Shown: piece by piece, positions 1 to 6,606 of the stretch
How positions within the stretch are numbered: the first letter of the stretch is position 1
Layout: each line of letters begins with the position of its first letter
Assembly: GCA_027050975.1 (NCBI GenBank)
Contig: JALUAR010000236.1
Coordinates: 1-9,402, forward strand
Origin: Thermodesulfovibrio sp.
GTDB taxonomy: Bacteria; Nitrospirota; Thermodesulfovibrionia; Thermodesulfovibrionales; JdFR-85
Direction: 5' to 3'
Length of the DNA stretch: 9,402 nt
The notes under the pieces: model-generated
Databases searched by the model: none
Told to the model about the DNA's origin: nothing
What the model saw: the letters and a program-made list of their open reading frames with translations, nothing else
Translations under genes and position numbers: made by a program

Positions 1-1
1 A

Positions 2-1519
2 ATAACAAAAGATGTTAAGGATATTGTTGCCATAATCGGCTTTGTTGACAAGGAAAGTGACATATACAATGCCGCTGCTGTCGTGCACGACGGAGAGATT
101 AAAGACATATATCATAAGATGTTTCTGCCTTACTACGGAGTCTTTGTTGAGATGAGGTATTTCCAGGCAGGTGATATCCCCTCGCTGTATCGTATTGGAA
201 ACGCCCTGGTAGGAATCAATATATGCGAGGATATCTGGTATCCGGAAGGTCCATCAAGAGTCCAGTCTCTTGCAGGCGCAGAGCTGATTATAAACATAAA
301 TGCATCTCCATACCATATAGGAAAGTCCTCATTCAGGAAGAGAATGCTCTCCACCAGAGCATCAGACAACACCGTAATTATAGCCTATCTTAATGCCGTG
401 GGCGGACAGGATGAGCTGGTTTTTGACGGTCAAAGCCTTGTGTTTGACGAAAAGGGAGAACTCCTTTATAGCGGAAAGGCATTCTCTGAGGAGTTGATAC
501 TCATTGATCTTGATCTTGACTCTGTCTTCATGACAAGACTGCATGATCCACGACGTCGGCAGGAGGTGCTCTATCTTGAGGAGGATGCTGTCAGAGGAAT
601 AACCGTTACGACAAAGCTGCTTCAGAAAAAGAGGATAAATCTTAAATACCACCCCACCCCTCCTTTGGAAGAACCGGAAGAGGTATACTCGGCACTTGTG
701 CTCGGCACAAAGGACTATGTCCATAAAAACGGTTTCAAAAAGGTTTTGATCGGACTAAGCGGTGGTATTGACTCATCCCTGGTTGCCACCATTGCGGTAG
801 ATGCCCTTGGCAAAAACAATGTCAAAGGCATATTCATGCCCTCTCCCTATACATCCAGAGAAAGCAGAGAAGATGTGGAAGCACTGGTAAAGAATCTTGG
901 AATAGAAATGACCGAGATTCCTATCACAGAGATATTCGAAACCTATCTGTCAGCCCTTAAAGAGATCTTTAAAGGTTTAGAGCCGGATGTAACCGAAGAG
1001 AACATACAGGCAAGAATCAGGGGAAATCTGCTTATGGCTGTCTCGAATAAATTCGGCTGGCTTGTCCTGACCACAGGAAACAAATCCGAAATGTCAGTGG
1101 GGTATGCCACCCTCTACGGTGACATGGCAGGAGGCTTTGCAATAATAAAGGATGTACCGAAAACCATGGTGTACAGACTTGCCGAGTGGCGAAACAAAAA
1201 GGCCTCGGAGCCACTTATTCCGGAAAGAGTGCTCTGGAAAGAGCCCTCGGCAGAACTAAAACCGGATCAGAAGGACACCGACACTCTTCCTCCTTATGAG
1301 GTTCTCGATCCCATTCTGAAGGCATACATTGAGGAAGACAGAAGCTTTGACGAGATTGTCAGCTCAGGCTGTGAGGTGGATTGTGCCAGGAAGGTGATTG
1401 ATATGATAGACAGAAGCGAATACAAAAGAAGGCAGGCTCCTCCTGGCATAAAGATCACGCCAAGAGCATTCGGACGAGACAGGAGATTTCCCATTACAAA
1501 CAGATACAGAAGCTATTGA
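2..1519 (+). CDS. nadE: Glutamine-dependent NAD+ synthetase, 5'-truncated by window edge
   Basis: Makes NAD+ from nicotinic acid adenine dinucleotide, ATP and glutamine-derived ammonia, the last step of NAD synthesis in the cytoplasm. The frame is open from base 2 and 505 residues are visible. The N-terminal nitrilase-like glutaminase domain is entered after its catalytic Glu. Its Lys (visible residue 39, in HKMFLPYYGVF) and nucleophile Cys (visible residue 75, in GINICEDIWYPEGP) are present. The synthetase domain follows, with the P-loop pyrophosphatase motif SGGIDSS (visible residues 253-259) and LTTGNKSE, then the MAGGFAIIKDVPKT and PSAELKPDQKDTD segments. Family members with the glutaminase domain usually have about 540-580 residues, so roughly 40-70 are missing. 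A GTG at base 83 lies inside the glutaminase domain and is not the start. The next gene follows after 60 bp on the same strand, with no obvious terminator between them. Confidence 0.97.
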   Translation: MTKDVKDIVAIIGFVDKESDIYNAAAVVHDGEIKDIYHKMFLPYYGVFVEMRYFQAGDIPSLYRIGNALVGINICEDIWYPEGPSRVQSLAGAELIININASPYHIGKSSFRKRMLSTRASDNTVIIAYLNAVGGQDELVFDGQSLVFDEKGELLYSGKAFSEELILIDLDLDSVFMTRLHDPRRRQEVLYLEEDAVRGITVTTKLLQKKRINLKYHPTPPLEEPEEVYSALVLGTKDYVHKNGFKKVLIGLSGGIDSSLVATIAVDALGKNNVKGIFMPSPYTSRESREDVEALVKNLGIEMTEIPITEIFETYLSALKEIFKGLEPDVTEENIQARIRGNLLMAVSNKFGWLVLTTGNKSEMSVGYATLYGDMAGGFAIIKDVPKTMVYRLAEWRNKKASEPLIPERVLWKEPSAELKPDQKDTDTLPPYEVLDPILKAYIEEDRSFDEIVSSGCEVDCARKVIDMIDRSEYKRRQAPPGIKITPRAFGRDRRFPITNRYRSY

Positions 1520-1567
1520 TTTCTATAAACCGATTAATGTAACTTGTTAAAACAACTTTCAATCAAC

Positions 1568-1575
1568 AGGGAGGG
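1568..1575 (+). promoter_or_regulatory. Shine-Dalgarno site deciding a TTG start
   Basis: AGGGAGGG lies five bases before a TTG at 1580. An in-frame TTG at 1544 also exists but has no ribosome binding site and would put twelve mostly polar residues ahead of the signal peptide. This site therefore favours the 1580 start for the small lipoprotein gene. Confidence 0.75.
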
Positions 1576-1579
1576 TGCG

Positions 1580-1840
1580 TTGAGACGGATCTTGTTGCTT
1601 TCACTGCTGCTGTTTCTGGTTATGATATACTCCTGCAAAAGACCCCAGGCAAAAGAGGATACCTTTAAAGTGAGCGAAAATCCGGAGATTGTTCAATTTA
1701 CTCCGAAAAAACCCACACGCATTACACTAAGACGTAACTCCAATGGCTCTTATTCCTGGGAGCTACGTGGTGAAGATGTAGAGGAGATAATTGCTGCGGA
1801 TAAAAAACTAAAGGCTTACACAGAGACAACCAATCATTAA
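1580..1840 (+). CDS. Small putative lipoprotein, function unknown
   Basis: From the TTG at 1580 the product has 86 residues. It begins with MRR and a Leu-rich hydrophobic stretch (about residues 4-17), followed by a lipobox-like MIYSC with Cys at residue 19. That is a typical lipoprotein signal peptide, although Tyr at -2 is not the most usual residue. The mature part is about 68 residues, highly charged, with a short conserved-looking block (ITLRRNSNGSYSWEL, then GEDVEEIIAADKKLKAY) near the C-terminus. I do not assign a function. It is probably anchored in the cell envelope. It sits 60 bp after nadE and 11 bp before the ferritin-like gene, so it is likely cotranscribed with both. The start choice rests on the AGGGAGGG site. 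If the 1544 TTG were used, the signal peptide would be preceded by twelve extra residues. Confidence 0.72.
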   Translation: MRRILLLSLLLFLVMIYSCKRPQAKEDTFKVSENPEIVQFTPKKPTRITLRRNSNGSYSWELRGEDVEEIIAADKKLKAYTETTNH

Positions 1841-1851
1841 AGGAGGATTTT

Positions 1852-2322
1852 ATGGAAAAGTTTTCTGTTTCAGAGGTTATTGAACAGGCAATCAGAACCG
1901 AACAGCTGGGGTACAAATTCTACACTGAGATGGCTGAAAAATTCAAAGATGAGGACAAACTAAAAGACCTCTTTGAGACACTTGCAAAGAAGGAGATCGT
2001 TCACGAAGAGAGATTCAAGGAACTGAAAGATATTGTAGGTGAGCAGGAGCCCGAAGGCTGGGATGATGTGTCAGAGTACATGAGGGCCTTTGTGGAATCA
2101 GAGTTCTTCCTTGGCTCGGACAAGGCACTGACAAAGATGCAGAATATCCAAAGTGTGGAGGATGCCGTAAACTTTGCCCTTGGTTTTGAAAAGGAGACTC
2201 TTCTGTATTTTCTGGGACTTAAAAAGGCTGTTAAGGAGTCCGAGGTGGTGGATGAGATAATTAACGAAGAGCAGAGCCACATTATGTGGCTTAACAGATT
2301 TAAAGACAGATTTATAAAGTAA
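1852..2322 (+). CDS. Ferritin-like di-iron protein of the rubrerythrin family, no rubredoxin domain
   Basis: A 156-residue, almost wholly helical protein. The di-iron ligands of the rubrerythrin four-helix bundle can be placed: Glu17 in helix 1, E48-x-x-H51 in helix 2, Glu113 (or Glu115) in helix 3 and E140-x-x-H143 in helix 4. There are no cysteines, so the C-terminal rubredoxin-type iron site of classical rubrerythrin is absent. Single-domain relatives are thought to act in peroxide reduction or iron handling in anaerobes; which applies here cannot be told from sequence. No signal peptide is seen, so it is probably cytoplasmic. A strong AGGAGG (1841-1846) lies five bases before the ATG, the best ribosome binding site in this part of the operon, suggesting higher translation than its neighbours. 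Its stop codon directly abuts the rsmI start. Confidence 0.9.
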   Translation: MEKFSVSEVIEQAIRTEQLGYKFYTEMAEKFKDEDKLKDLFETLAKKEIVHEERFKELKDIVGEQEPEGWDDVSEYMRAFVESEFFLGSDKALTKMQNIQSVEDAVNFALGFEKETLLYFLGLKKAVKESEVVDEIINEEQSHIMWLNRFKDRFIK

Positions 2323-3150
2323 ATGAAAGGAATACTTTACATTGTATCCACACCGATTGGTAACCTTGAGGATATAACCTTCAGGGCCATAAGGATACTG
2401 AAAGAGGTGGATCTTATCGCTGCCGAGGATACGAGACATACGAGGAAACTGCTTACCCATTACGGAATCTCAAAACCACTGACAAGTTACTGGGGAGCCA
2501 AAGAGAAGGTAAAGGCCGAAGAGATAATAAAACGGCTTAATGAGGGAATTGATGTTGCCCTTGTCACAGATGCAGGAACCCCGGGCATCTCAGACCCTGG
2601 ATCAGTCGTTATAAAAAGGGCAATAGAAGAAGGCATTGAGGTGATTCCCATTCCAGGACCTTCTGCTATTATTACAGCCCTCTCTGTGTCGGGACTTGAT
2701 ACAAATGAGTTTGTCTACATCGGCTTTTTGCCTCCAAAGCATTCCCAGAGAAAGAAGGCCCTCGAAGAACTAAAGAGAGAACATAGGACAGTGGTTTTTT
2801 ACGAGGCACCTCACAGACTGCTTGATACCCTTGAGGATATGCTTCAGGTGTTAGGCGATAGGGCATGCTGCGTATGCCATGAGATGACAAAGTTGAACGA
2901 GGAGCTCTTCAGAGGCTCTCTGTCAGAAGTTATAGAACGACTGGAGCAAAGGAGTATTGCCGGCGAATATGTTATTATTGTTGAAGGACACAAGACCGAA
3001 GGGTTAACAGTTGAAGAGGCTGTGGAAGAGGTTCTTGCCCTTATGAAACAGGGTTCCGGAAGAAAGGAGGCAGTCAAAAGGGTTGCTGCACAATACGGTC
3101 TCAGTCAGAAAACCCTTTATGACATGAGTCTTGAAAAGGGAAAACAATGA
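2323..3150 (+). CDS. rsmI: 16S rRNA (cytidine(1402)-2'-O)-methyltransferase RsmI
   Basis: Methylates the 2'-OH of C1402 in the ribosomal decoding centre using S-adenosylmethionine. The 275-residue length is normal for the family. Hallmarks of the tetrapyrrole-methylase fold in RsmI order are visible: STPIGNLEDIT (residues 9-19), AEDTRHT (34-40), LVTDAGTPGISDPG (80-93), PIPGPSA (109-115), GFLPPKHSQRKK (134-145) and EAPHRL (161-166). The C-terminus (about residues 246-272) has the small helical tail with SGRKEAVKRVA and GLSQKTLYD, common in this family. The ATG follows the preceding TAA with no gap, and no strong Shine-Dalgarno site is present, so translation is probably coupled to the ferritin-like gene. 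The 3' end overlaps the next gene by ATGA. Confidence 0.97.
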   Translation: MKGILYIVSTPIGNLEDITFRAIRILKEVDLIAAEDTRHTRKLLTHYGISKPLTSYWGAKEKVKAEEIIKRLNEGIDVALVTDAGTPGISDPGSVVIKRAIEEGIEVIPIPGPSAIITALSVSGLDTNEFVYIGFLPPKHSQRKKALEELKREHRTVVFYEAPHRLLDTLEDMLQVLGDRACCVCHEMTKLNEELFRGSLSEVIERLEQRSIAGEYVIIVEGHKTEGLTVEEAVEEVLALMKQGSGRKEAVKRVAAQYGLSQKTLYDMSLEKGKQ

Positions 3151-3416
3151 AACTTAGACCGATATTTTTAGGTACAGCATTAGGAATCGTATGGGGTGTA
3201 TCTCTATTCATCACCACCTGGCTGAGTTTCTTCACCGGGTATGCAGAACTGTTTCTTAAGACCCTTGCAGAATCTATCTACCCCGGATACAGCATCAGTC
3301 CGGTTGGAAGCTTTCTGGGGCTGCTTTATGGATTTCTTGACGGTCTGATAAGCGGCTTTTTTATAGGCTGGATATACAACAAATTAGTCACTACTACAGG
3401 GGGAGACAATGCTTAA
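3147..3416 (+). CDS. Small two-helix membrane protein (holin-like family), function unknown
   Basis: An 89-residue hydrophobic protein with two predicted membrane segments, roughly residues 6-29 and 52-78, joined by a short polar loop (ESIYPGYSISP). The second segment is rich in glycine and aromatics (GLLYGFLDGLISG, then GWIYN). From memory, this pattern matches small bacterial proteins often labelled 'bacteriophage holin' in databases although they occur in housekeeping contexts. There are no phage genes nearby, so I would not infer lysis. It starts inside the rsmI stop (ATGA overlap) and runs 8 bp into purN, which points to coupled translation in the operon. The short hydrophilic tail ends TTTGGDNA. 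Function is unknown. Confidence 0.82.
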   Translation: MKLRPIFLGTALGIVWGVSLFITTWLSFFTGYAELFLKTLAESIYPGYSISPVGSFLGLLYGFLDGLISGFFIGWIYNKLVTTTGGDNA

Positions 3417-4056
3417 ATTAGGTGTTCTTGCATCAGGCAGAGGATCTAACTTTCAATCAATAATTGATTCCATCAAGACCGGCTATCTGCCTGCCTCTGT
3501 CGAGGTACTGATTACTGACAATCCCGATGCATACGCCATCGAGAGGGCTAAAAACAATAATATTCCCTATCTTATTATGCAGCCAAAGGAGTATTCCTCA
3601 CGAGACGAATACTACAGGAAGATTGCCGAAGAGCTTAAGTCTCGTTCTGTGGAGCTTGTAATCCTGGCGGGTTTCATGAGGGTTGTAAAGAAGCCGCTCA
3701 TTGATGCCTACCCCATGAGAATAATGAACATCCATCCCGCACTACTGCCGTCGTTTCCTGGACTACACGGTCAGGCTCAGGCTGTTCAGTACGGTGTAAA
3801 AATATCCGGCTGTACTGTTCACTTTGTTGATGAAGGTGTGGATACAGGTCCTGTCATTATTCAGGCAGCTGTGCCGGTTTATCATGATGATACCGAAGAG
3901 ACACTCTCCGAGAGGATTTTGAAGCAGGAACACAGGATATTTCCCTATGCAATAAAGCTCTTTGCAGAGGGAAGACTGGAGGTACAGGGCCGTATTGTCC
4001 ATATAAAGGACTCCGATAGAGAGGACTCTTTGATTATAAATCCTCCGCTGGAATAG
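3409..4056 (+). CDS. purN: Phosphoribosylglycinamide formyltransferase (GAR transformylase)
   Basis: Transfers the formyl group of 10-formyltetrahydrofolate to glycinamide ribonucleotide, the third step of de novo purine synthesis. The 215 residues match the usual 190-215. The phosphate-binding N-terminus reads LASGRGSN (residues 7-14). The catalytic set is intact: Asn107 and His109 in MNIHPALLPSFPG, and Asp145 in VHFVDEGVDTGPVI. A purine-loop segment (ILAGFMRV) precedes it. The last 15 or so residues, after GRIVHIKD, look like a non-conserved tail. The ATG lies inside the upstream membrane-protein gene and is preceded by a purine-rich AGGGGGAG (3398-3405). A 70-bp gap follows before rsmD, the largest gap in the unit, but I see no convincing terminator or promoter in it. 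Confidence 0.97.
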   Translation: MLKLGVLASGRGSNFQSIIDSIKTGYLPASVEVLITDNPDAYAIERAKNNNIPYLIMQPKEYSSRDEYYRKIAEELKSRSVELVILAGFMRVVKKPLIDAYPMRIMNIHPALLPSFPGLHGQAQAVQYGVKISGCTVHFVDEGVDTGPVIIQAAVPVYHDDTEETLSERILKQEHRIFPYAIKLFAEGRLEVQGRIVHIKDSDREDSLIINPPLE

Positions 4057-4126
4057 GTTAAATGCTCTGGAAGGGAAAATATACCACCCATATGAACTCT
4101 TATCGCTGAATTCAGGAAATAAAAGG

Positions 4127-4690
4127 ATGCGCATTACAGCAGGAAAGGCAAAGGGACGAAAACTGAAGGTAGCTGCACACACTCCGCGCTCTCCGGTAAG
4201 ACCAACTGCAGCAAAGGTACGGGAGGCGATCTTTAATATTATTGGTGAAGCTATCCATGGCTCTGTTTTTCTCGATCTGTATGCAGGTACCGGCGCAGTG
4301 GGTATGGAGGCTCTGAGCAGGGGAGCGAAGAAGGCAATATTTGTGGAGACCAATCCCATTAGATGTAATCTCATTAAGAAGGTAGCCAGAAATATAGGAT
4401 TCCAGAATCAGGTCAGTGTTTATAAAATGGCAGCCTTCAATTACATTAAAAAGGCTATAGAGGAAAATAAGGTCTTTGACTTCATCTTTATTGACCCACC
4501 ATACCAGTCAGATGATATAATGAAAATTCTTCCACTGCTTGGAAAGACCCCTCTACTTCAAAGCGGTGGAATGATAATAATAGAACACTTTGCCAAAAGG
4601 ACCTTACCAGAGCAGGTTGGCTCTTTGACCGTAAAAAAGAGGTATAGGTACGGAGACACGGCTATAACCACCTACAAAAGAGGAGGATAA
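4127..4690 (+). CDS. rsmD: 16S rRNA (guanine(966)-N(2))-methyltransferase RsmD
   Basis: Methylates N2 of G966 in 16S rRNA with S-adenosylmethionine. It has 187 residues, normal for the family. The N-terminus MRITAGKAKGRKL is the standard RsmD start, followed by VRPTAAKVREAIFNI (24-38). The Rossmann SAM-binding motif is DLYAGTGAVGMEALSRGA (50-67). The catalytic motif IDPPY is at 122-126, the N-methyltransferase (D/N)PPY signature. An AGGA at 4114-4117 lies nine bases before the ATG. The stop codon TAA shares its last A with the coaD ATG. The rsmD-coaD pair is a widespread bacterial gene order, which supports both calls. Confidence 0.96.
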   Translation: MRITAGKAKGRKLKVAAHTPRSPVRPTAAKVREAIFNIIGEAIHGSVFLDLYAGTGAVGMEALSRGAKKAIFVETNPIRCNLIKKVARNIGFQNQVSVYKMAAFNYIKKAIEENKVFDFIFIDPPYQSDDIMKILPLLGKTPLLQSGGMIIIEHFAKRTLPEQVGSLTVKKRYRYGDTAITTYKRGG

Positions 4691-5190
4691 TGAAAAGGCT
4701 TGCCATCTGTCCAGGAACATTTGATCCGATTACAAACGGGCACATTGATATTGTGAAAAGAAGCCTCAGGATATTTGACGAGGTAATTGTGGCTGTTGCC
4801 ACAAATCCGAAGAAGAGGCCCCTTTTCGATATTAACCGCAGGATTGAGCTGATTAAAAAATCTCTTCAGGGATTAGATCGTATAAAGATAGAGGCCTTTG
4901 ACTGCCTTCTGGTCGATTACGTAAGAAAAAGAGGCGGCGTTGCCATTGTAAGGGGGCTAAGGGCTGTCTCGGACTTTGAATACGAGCTACAGATGGCACT
5001 TATGAACAGGAGGTTGGACTCGGAGATAGAGACGGTATTTATGATGCCTTCGGAGGAGTATTCCTTCCTATCCTCCACAATGATAAAGGAGATTGCATCC
5101 TATGGAGGCTCTCTCGAAGGGCTTGTCCCGGAAGTGGTAGCAGAGGCACTGAGGGAGATTTTCGGAGCAGGACGTTGTAATGAAGAGTAA
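4690..5190 (+). CDS. coaD: Phosphopantetheine adenylyltransferase
   Basis: Transfers AMP from ATP to 4'-phosphopantetheine to give dephospho-CoA, the penultimate step of coenzyme A synthesis. The 166 residues match the family (about 160). The nucleotidyltransferase signatures are PGTFDPITNGH (8-18, with the T/HxGH-type ATP site), RGLRAVSDFEYE (88-99) and EYSFLSSTMIKE (123-134, the ISSTxxR/K equivalent). A strong AGAGGAGG (4679-4686) inside the end of rsmD drives its start. It overlaps rsmD by 1 bp and queE by 11 bp. Confidence 0.97.
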   Translation: MKRLAICPGTFDPITNGHIDIVKRSLRIFDEVIVAVATNPKKRPLFDINRRIELIKKSLQGLDRIKIEAFDCLLVDYVRKRGGVAIVRGLRAVSDFEYELQMALMNRRLDSEIETVFMMPSEEYSFLSSTMIKEIASYGGSLEGLVPEVVAEALREIFGAGRCNEE

Positions 5191-5827
5191 GGAGCTTCAG
5201 GTCTCAGAGACATTCATCAGCATTCAGGGAGAATCAACCTTTGCAGGAAGACCCTGCTTTTTCATAAGACTGTCAGGATGTAACCTCCGATGCAATTATT
5301 GTGATACCAGTTATGCCTACGAAGAGGAAGGAAAGAGCGCCACTGTTGAAGAGCTTGTTAAAAAGGCAGAAGACTCAGGCGTCAGGATTGTTGAGGTCAC
5401 AGGTGGTGAGCCACTGCTGCAGGAGGCCACAACACATCTTATAACAGCACTATGTGATTCAGGTTTTACAGTACTGGTAGAGACAAATGGCACAAAAAAC
5501 ATCGACGCAATAGATCCCAGGGCAATTACAATCCTCGATATAAAGACCCCGGGAAGCGGATACTCGGACAGAATGGATATGGCCAATCTTTACAGACTTC
5601 GTACCCGTGATGAGATAAAGTTTGTAATAACAAACAAAACAGATTATGAGTGGACAAAGGAGATTCTCTTACGCCACGGATTAAGAGGAGGCAGGGTACT
5701 GCTATCGCCTGCTAAAGGGGTACTTGCTCCTGAGGAGCTTGCAGAGTGGATACTTCAGGACAGACTCAACGTTAGACTTAATCTACAGCTTCATAAGTAT
5801 ATCTATGGTGACAGGAGGGGTGTTTGA
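5180..5827 (+). CDS. queE: 7-carboxy-7-deazaguanine synthase, radical SAM enzyme
   Basis: Converts 6-carboxytetrahydropterin to 7-carboxy-7-deazaguanine, an early step towards preQ0, queuosine and other 7-deazapurines. It has 215 residues. The N-terminal substrate motif SIQGES(T)FAG is at 14-23. The [4Fe-4S] cysteines are in C34-x3-C38-x2-C41 (CNLRCNYC), the radical SAM signature. TGGEPLLQ (74-81), ETNGT (101-105), DIKTPGSG (120-127) and the C-terminal LQLHKYIYGDRRGV complete the QueE pattern. The ATG lies within the coaD 3' end with AGGA (5169-5172) seven bases upstream. No queC, queD or queF is in the window, so the rest of the pathway must lie elsewhere. I see no preQ1 riboswitch, and an internal operon gene leaves no room for one. 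Confidence 0.95.
   Translation: MKSKELQVSETFISIQGESTFAGRPCFFIRLSGCNLRCNYCDTSYAYEEEGKSATVEELVKKAEDSGVRIVEVTGGEPLLQEATTHLITALCDSGFTVLVETNGTKNIDAIDPRAITILDIKTPGSGYSDRMDMANLYRLRTRDEIKFVITNKTDYEWTKEILLRHGLRGGRVLLSPAKGVLAPEELAEWILQDRLNVRLNLQLHKYIYGDRRGV
5813..5820 (+). promoter_or_regulatory. Shine-Dalgarno site deciding the mazG TTG start
   Basis: AGGAGGGG, inside the last codons of queE, ends three bases before a TTG at 5824; the AGGAGG core is five bases away. The TTG overlaps the queE TGA as TTGA. No ATG or GTG exists between it and the conserved MazG residues, so this site supports the rare start codon. Confidence 0.8.
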
Positions 5828-6606
5828 GCTCTAATTTTTCATTTGAAAGGCTTGTGGAGATAATGGACAGACTCCGTTCTGAGGAAGGCTGTCCCTGGGA
5901 CAGGGAACAGACAAGGGAGAGTCTCAAGCCTTTTCTGATAGAGGAGGCATACGAGCTGCTTGAGGCCCTTGAAGAGAATGCACCTGAAAAGATAAAGGAG
6001 GAGCTGGGAGATCTTCTTTTTCAGATAATATTCCATGCACGGATTGCAAAGGAGAAGGGTGAGTTTGATATACGCGATGTTCTTGAACATATTACGGAGA
6101 AGATGCTAAGCCGGCACCCCCATGTATTTGCAGATGACAGGGTGACATCCTCAGAAGAGGTGATTGACAGATGGGAAGAGCATAAAAAGAGAGAAGGTAA
6201 GTTAAAGGAATCTGTTCTGGAAGGGATTCCCCGCTGTCTTCCAGCTCTTCTAAGGGCACAACGTATCCAGGAGCGTGCATCCCGTGTGGGATTTGACTGG
6301 GAACGGGCAGAGGATGTTTACGATAAACTTCAGGAAGAACTAACCGAGTTAAAAAAGGCGATAGAGTCTGCAGATCAACAAGAGATCGAGAATGAAATAG
6401 GCGATCTTCTATTCAGCATCGTAAACATCTCGAGATTTCTGGGCATTAATCCCGAGGATGCCCTGAGAAAAAGTACAGACAGGTTCATGAACCGTTTCAG
6501 ATACATAGAGCAGAATGCCAAGAAGAGGGGGAAAAGGCTCTCCGATCTCTCACTTCGGGAGATGGATGAACTATGGGAGGAGGCCAAAAGGACCCGACAG
6601 AAATGA
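5824..6606 (+). CDS. mazG: Nucleoside triphosphate pyrophosphohydrolase MazG (two-domain)
   Basis: Hydrolyses NTPs and dNTPs to monophosphates and pyrophosphate, clearing non-canonical nucleotides and, in E. coli, affecting (p)ppGpp levels. At 260 residues it is the full tandem form. In domain 1, CPWDREQT (23-30) is followed by the metal-binding Glu set E40, E41, E44 and then E60-x-x-D63 in EELGDLLFQ. A linker with SRHPHVFAD (96-104) follows. Domain 2 has QRIQERASRVGFDW (146-159), E171/E172/E175 and E191-x-x-D194. Both halves keep the acidic ligands. Translation starts at TTG, overlapping queE by 4 bp, and its TGA overlaps the next ATG as ATGA. Confidence 0.96.
   Translation: MSSNFSFERLVEIMDRLRSEEGCPWDREQTRESLKPFLIEEAYELLEALEENAPEKIKEELGDLLFQIIFHARIAKEKGEFDIRDVLEHITEKMLSRHPHVFADDRVTSSEEVIDRWEEHKKREGKLKESVLEGIPRCLPALLRAQRIQERASRVGFDWERAEDVYDKLQEELTELKKAIESADQQEIENEIGDLLFSIVNISRFLGINPEDALRKSTDRFMNRFRYIEQNAKKRGKRLSDLSLREMDELWEEAKRTRQK

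Noticed and set aside
4062..4109. Fifteen-codon open frame (MLWKGKYTTHMNSYR) in the purN-rsmD gap
   Set aside because: Too short to judge, no good Shine-Dalgarno site, and no recognisable leader-peptide features or attenuator hairpin after it.
4057..4126. Possible internal promoter before rsmD (TTAAAT, 16 bp, TATACC)
   Set aside because: Only three of six and four of six matches; such weak pairs are expected by chance in a gap of this composition.
3763..4374. Reverse-strand open frame of about 200 codons across purN and rsmD
   Set aside because: It lies opposite two well-conserved genes, has no recognisable domain and no ribosome site, so it is a shadow of codon bias.
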